Shown: one piece after another, positions 61,949 through 64,000 of the stretch
How positions within the stretch are numbered: the first letter of the stretch is position 1
How the letters are laid out: the number at the start of each line of letters is the position of its first letter
Origin: JAKFDK01 sp036676195
GTDB lineage: Bacteria > Bacillota > Sulfobacillia > Symbiobacteriales > ZC4RG38
DNA: 64,000 nucleotides
Direction: 5' to 3'
Assembly: GCA_036676195.1 (NCBI GenBank)
Contig: JAKFDK010000106.1
Location: 25,050 to 89,049 of the forward strand
The notes under the pieces: generated by a model
Database searches by the model: none
What the model was told of the DNA's origin: nothing
Seen by the model: only the letters and a program-made list of their open reading frames with translations
Program-made: the position numbers and the translations under genes

Positions 61949-63106
61949 CTAGGTGGCCGATTCTCCGCCCCAGCTGGCAAGGTCCACCGTGATTTCATCC
62001 TCGACCCTGAGCTGGATTCCCTCACCGCTGAGCACAACCTGGCTGACCCCGATGCCGATGGGTTCGCTCAGGTGGTGGAAGAGTTTGCCGTCGCCGCCCC
62101 CGGATCGGGGGCGGTAGACGCGCTGGGAAGCGTCTCTGATGGCGATCGGAGATCCCGGCCTCGCCATTGCTCTCATCCCATCCGTTTCAACCTCTCCGGC
62201 AGAAAAGAACCACGCAGTCGCTGCTCGCCCTAACAGTACCTCTTCCAGGCGTACCGCTGCACCCGCGACGCTGAACTCGGTAGGTGACGACACAACCGCA
62301 GGCCGGTCAGGGGGAAGTGAAACGGCCACCGACCACGGCGCAGACACTCCATACTCCAACCAGTGGTACTTGAGTGTTGTGGCTGGTCCGGGTGAAACCG
62401 CGCCGTACACCACAGCCTCCACGGGGCAATGGATAGGCGGGCCGCCCGGCTGGCCGGGAAGTGCCCGATCTGTTATGGGTTCCCTGGGCACCTGGTGCAT
62501 GGCGGTGGGATAAGCATCCCCCTGGTAGCAGGCGCCCCGACTTTCGATGGTCGGCATCGCATGCCGGTGCAGCCACGGCATCCTGGCTGAGCCGGGCGCG
62601 ATCACCTCCTGCCAGAGAACAGTCCGACTGGACCGCCGGAGCACCCGATAGACCCGCAGCTCAGCTCCACCTGGAAGTGCCTTGCGATAATCCACCGGCG
62701 TGGCCTGATGCCAGTCTTCAACCCCGTCGGTGGGCAGGAAAAATGAGAATTCCCAGGGACCGGTGATGGCTGCATCAGAATCGCCATCGGATCCCAAGGG
62801 GACCAGGGATCTGACCCGAATCCGGCAGGCCCCGCCTGTTGCAGGCACACGGGCCTCAAGGAGTCCGTAAACCATGGTGGGCAGGCTGGACTGGAAGGCA
62901 AGCAGTGGTTTCCATGGTCCTGCCTCTTGCGCATGGACAAAAGGAATCTCCTCGTGAGGGGTAATCAGGTACGCGTCGGCGATTTTGTAGAGTCGGCTCC
63001 CAGAAACCTGCAACTGGTATTGGACTCGAATGGTGCCGTCTGCACCAAGGCTGGGCTGACATGTCAAACCCGGCTCACCGAACAGCCCGGCGGTGACCGT
63101 GTGCAT
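61949..63106 (-). CDS. Uncharacterised 385-residue protein
   Basis: The reading frame extends to 63748, but ATG 63106 has GAGGGGG about nine bases before it, and the upstream part translates the 43-base palindrome and antisense of a MarR gene. The protein looks beta-rich (RVQYQLQVSGSRLYKIADAY L, FQSSLPTMVYGLLEARVPAT, WEFSFFLPTDGVEDWHQATP) without signal peptide, Cys pattern or known motif. The C-terminal part contains LHHxS-like and VVLSGEGIQLRVEDEITVDL strands, which recall a tail or sheath type beta domain but not convincingly. No neighbour suggests a function. Confidence 0.6.
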   Translation of the reverse strand: MHTVTAGLFGEPGLTCQPSLGADGTIRVQYQLQVSGSRLYKIADAYLITPHEEIPFVHAQEAGPWKPLLAFQSSLPTMVYGLLEARVPATGGACRIRVRSLVPLGSDGDSDAAITGPWEFSFFLPTDGVEDWHQATPVDYRKALPGGAELRVYRVLRRSSRTVLWQEVIAPGSARMPWLHRHAMPTIESRGACYQGDAYPTAMHQVPREPITDRALPGQPGGPPIHCPVEAVVYGAVSPGPATTLKYHWLEYGVSAPWSVAVSLPPDRPAVVSSPTEFSVAGAAVRLEEVLLGRAATAWFFSAGEVETDGMRAMARPGSPIAIRDASQRVYRPRSGGGDGKLFHHLSEPIGIGVSQVVLSGEGIQLRVEDEITVDLASWGGESAT

Positions 63107-63274
63107 GGCGCTTACCCCCTCACGGTAGTGGGATGTTGTTCCCTGGTTGTGAACTTTCACCCTATCGGACGACGTGGAGGGTACGAACGGTTCCTGACTT
63201 CTGGGTGGCGGCAGCCCCGTAAGGGGTGCCCGTCGCTCAATGGTCAACTCTTGACCTGAGCCGCATGCCGATAG

Positions 63275-63562
63275 TCCCAGCAGAGCCTGAGCGATCATTT
63301 GCTGAATAACAAATCGTATACGGTCGCCGCCATCAACAAGCTGGAGACCCTTGGCTATGTGGAACGCCGGAACGACGCGACCGACAAGCGCTATCACCGG
63401 ATCTATCTCACCGAGAAAGGCCGGGCGGTCAAGCCGGAGCTGGAAGCGATCGTCGGGGAGGTACTGTTCATTCTGCAGCACGGCCTGTCGGACGGCGATC
63501 GGCCGGTTTTTCCCCAGATGATGGCCACAGTGGCTGAAAACATGGCCAGGGCCAACCGGTAG
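63275..63562 (+). pseudogene. 5'-truncated MarR family regulator
   Basis: The frame encodes the last half of a MarR protein: LSDHLLNNKSYTVAAINKLE (recognition helix and wing start), LGYVERRNDATDKRYHRIYL TEKG (the beta wing), then the dimerisation helices to MMATVAENMARANR. An in-frame TAG at 63272 ends it upstream, and the N-terminal 45-50 residues that should precede are absent. The first ATG/TTG in frame (63299) would start inside the DNA-binding domain. It is a remnant, not a working regulator. Confidence 0.75.
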
Positions 63563-63571
63563 GCTCAAGCA

Positions 63572-63614
63572 CGGCAGCGAGGCCACCACGCCCATCGCGG
63601 TGGCCTCGCTGCCG
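63572..63614. repeat. 43-base palindrome, copy 2
   Basis: It is identical to the copy at 60292-60334 except for two central bases. It lies between the MarR remnant and the acyl-CoA dehydrogenase fragment, ten bases after the MarR stop codon. Confidence 0.8.
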
Positions 63615-63626
63615 TTGTGCTGACAT

Positions 63627-63764
63627 AGAACGGGTAGTGCCGCTGGCCTTCTCCCCGGGGTCCGGCTCGCTACCCGCACAGGCGATGACGTGGTCGCCGG
63701 CCGCCCAGATCTCCCCCAGCCACTTCCGCTTCTGCTGCTCGGTTCCACCGGTTATCGTCAGCAT
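63627..63764 (-). pseudogene. Acyl-CoA dehydrogenase fragment
   Basis: About 46 codons read LTITGGTEQQKRKWLGEIWA AGD, then VIACAGSEPDPGEKASGTTR. Compare the family pattern GTEEQKxxxLP...G...ALTEPxAGSD. Both flanks lack the rest of the enzyme: to the left the frame runs into the 43-base palindrome, and to the right no start region is found. It is a gene fragment. The remaining bases 63765-64000 show no gene I can support. Confidence 0.6.
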
Positions 63765-64000
63765 CGGTGCAGTTACCGACAGGACCGGCCTGACCAGGGG
63801 CCAGCGCCAGGTGGCCGTGACCGAGCACCGCGAAACGGTTTAGGAGTGAACGGTTTATGACAAGACCGTACCATACCTTTTGGCTCTGTTCGCGGAAAAG
63901 GGTGCTCCCTCGGTCCGACCGAGATCGATGGCACCTGGCCCTTCGCGGCCCCTTGCCCGGTCAGGATGACTCTCACCGACCTGCGCAGCAGTTGATCAGA

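Noticed and set aside
61949..63748. Longest frame (599 codons) for the unknown protein
   Set aside because: The upstream third translates the 43-base palindrome and the antisense of the MarR remnant; a ribosome site marks ATG 63106.

Overview
The window is about 64 kb of GC-rich bacterial DNA. Its gene content points to a high-GC, probably spore-forming Firmicute of the Symbiobacterium / deep-branching Clostridia type. The pointers are AGGAGG-type ribosome sites, the PHP-rapZ order, a T-box leader on citramalate synthase, a DUF2089/DUF4097 pair, a B-box membrane protein, a FmdB-type zinc ribbon and two ECF sigma/anti-sigma pairs. The taxonomic placement is an inference from gene content; no rRNA or marker comparison was possible.

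Layout. Positions 1-7.2 kb hold rapZ (cut by the window edge), a PHP phosphoesterase, an M20 peptidase and a glucose-entry operon (ROK kinase, cupin-type GPI, classical GPI). Two mutually related proteins with seven-residue repeat tails flank that operon. Positions 7.2-19.4 kb hold an ECF sigma/zinc anti-sigma/B-box operon, a CPBP protease, a 4TMS 'phage holin family' protein, the DUF4097 and DUF2089 genes, a thioredoxin protein fused to an Lgt-like membrane domain, a polysaccharide deacetylase, uvrC and a PAS-GAF-PAS-GGDEF-EAL protein. Positions 19.6-30.8 kb hold the T-box and cimA, a small zinc protein, an M28-like protein without its active site, a flavin monooxygenase, a 7Fe-type ferredoxin, an MFS transporter with an AcuI-type reductase, and uvrA.

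Positions 31-37.5 kb are accessory. They hold a halocin-C8-like cysteine-rich peptide precursor with a small membrane protein, a TPR protein followed at 19 bases by a 32-residue exported-peptide gene (Rap/Phr-like layout), an HTH regulator, and an overlapping HTH-ImmA/IrrE plus MazF pair. Positions 37.7-45.8 kb return to chromosomal genes: a second GGDEF-EAL protein, a glucosaminidase with Ig-like repeats, a PAP2 phosphatase and an HNH protein. Positions 45.8-49.4 kb form a compact island of a HEPN-like small protein translationally coupled to a 911-residue ATPase with a ParA-like KGGVGR loop and a second P-loop. It is bounded on both sides by a 32-base near-identical palindromic repeat and is the best candidate for an undescribed conflict system.

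Positions 49.4-60 kb hold a second ECF sigma/DUF4349 pair, a GC-rich structured non-coding stretch, a DnaQ-like exonuclease, small genes, and a four-gene operon (DUF1445, sigma-54 activator, HyuB, HyuA) whose families together suggest D-glutamate/5-oxoproline metabolism. From 60.2 kb to the end the sequence looks decayed: a TetR gene with its operator and a membrane protein are intact, but a 5S-rRNA-like segment, a 5'-truncated MarR gene, an acyl-CoA dehydrogenase fragment and two copies of a 43-base palindrome surround one large protein of unknown function.

Start codons were chosen from visible Shine-Dalgarno sites and, in two cases, from promoters that overlap the longest possible start. 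Many differ from the longest open frame.
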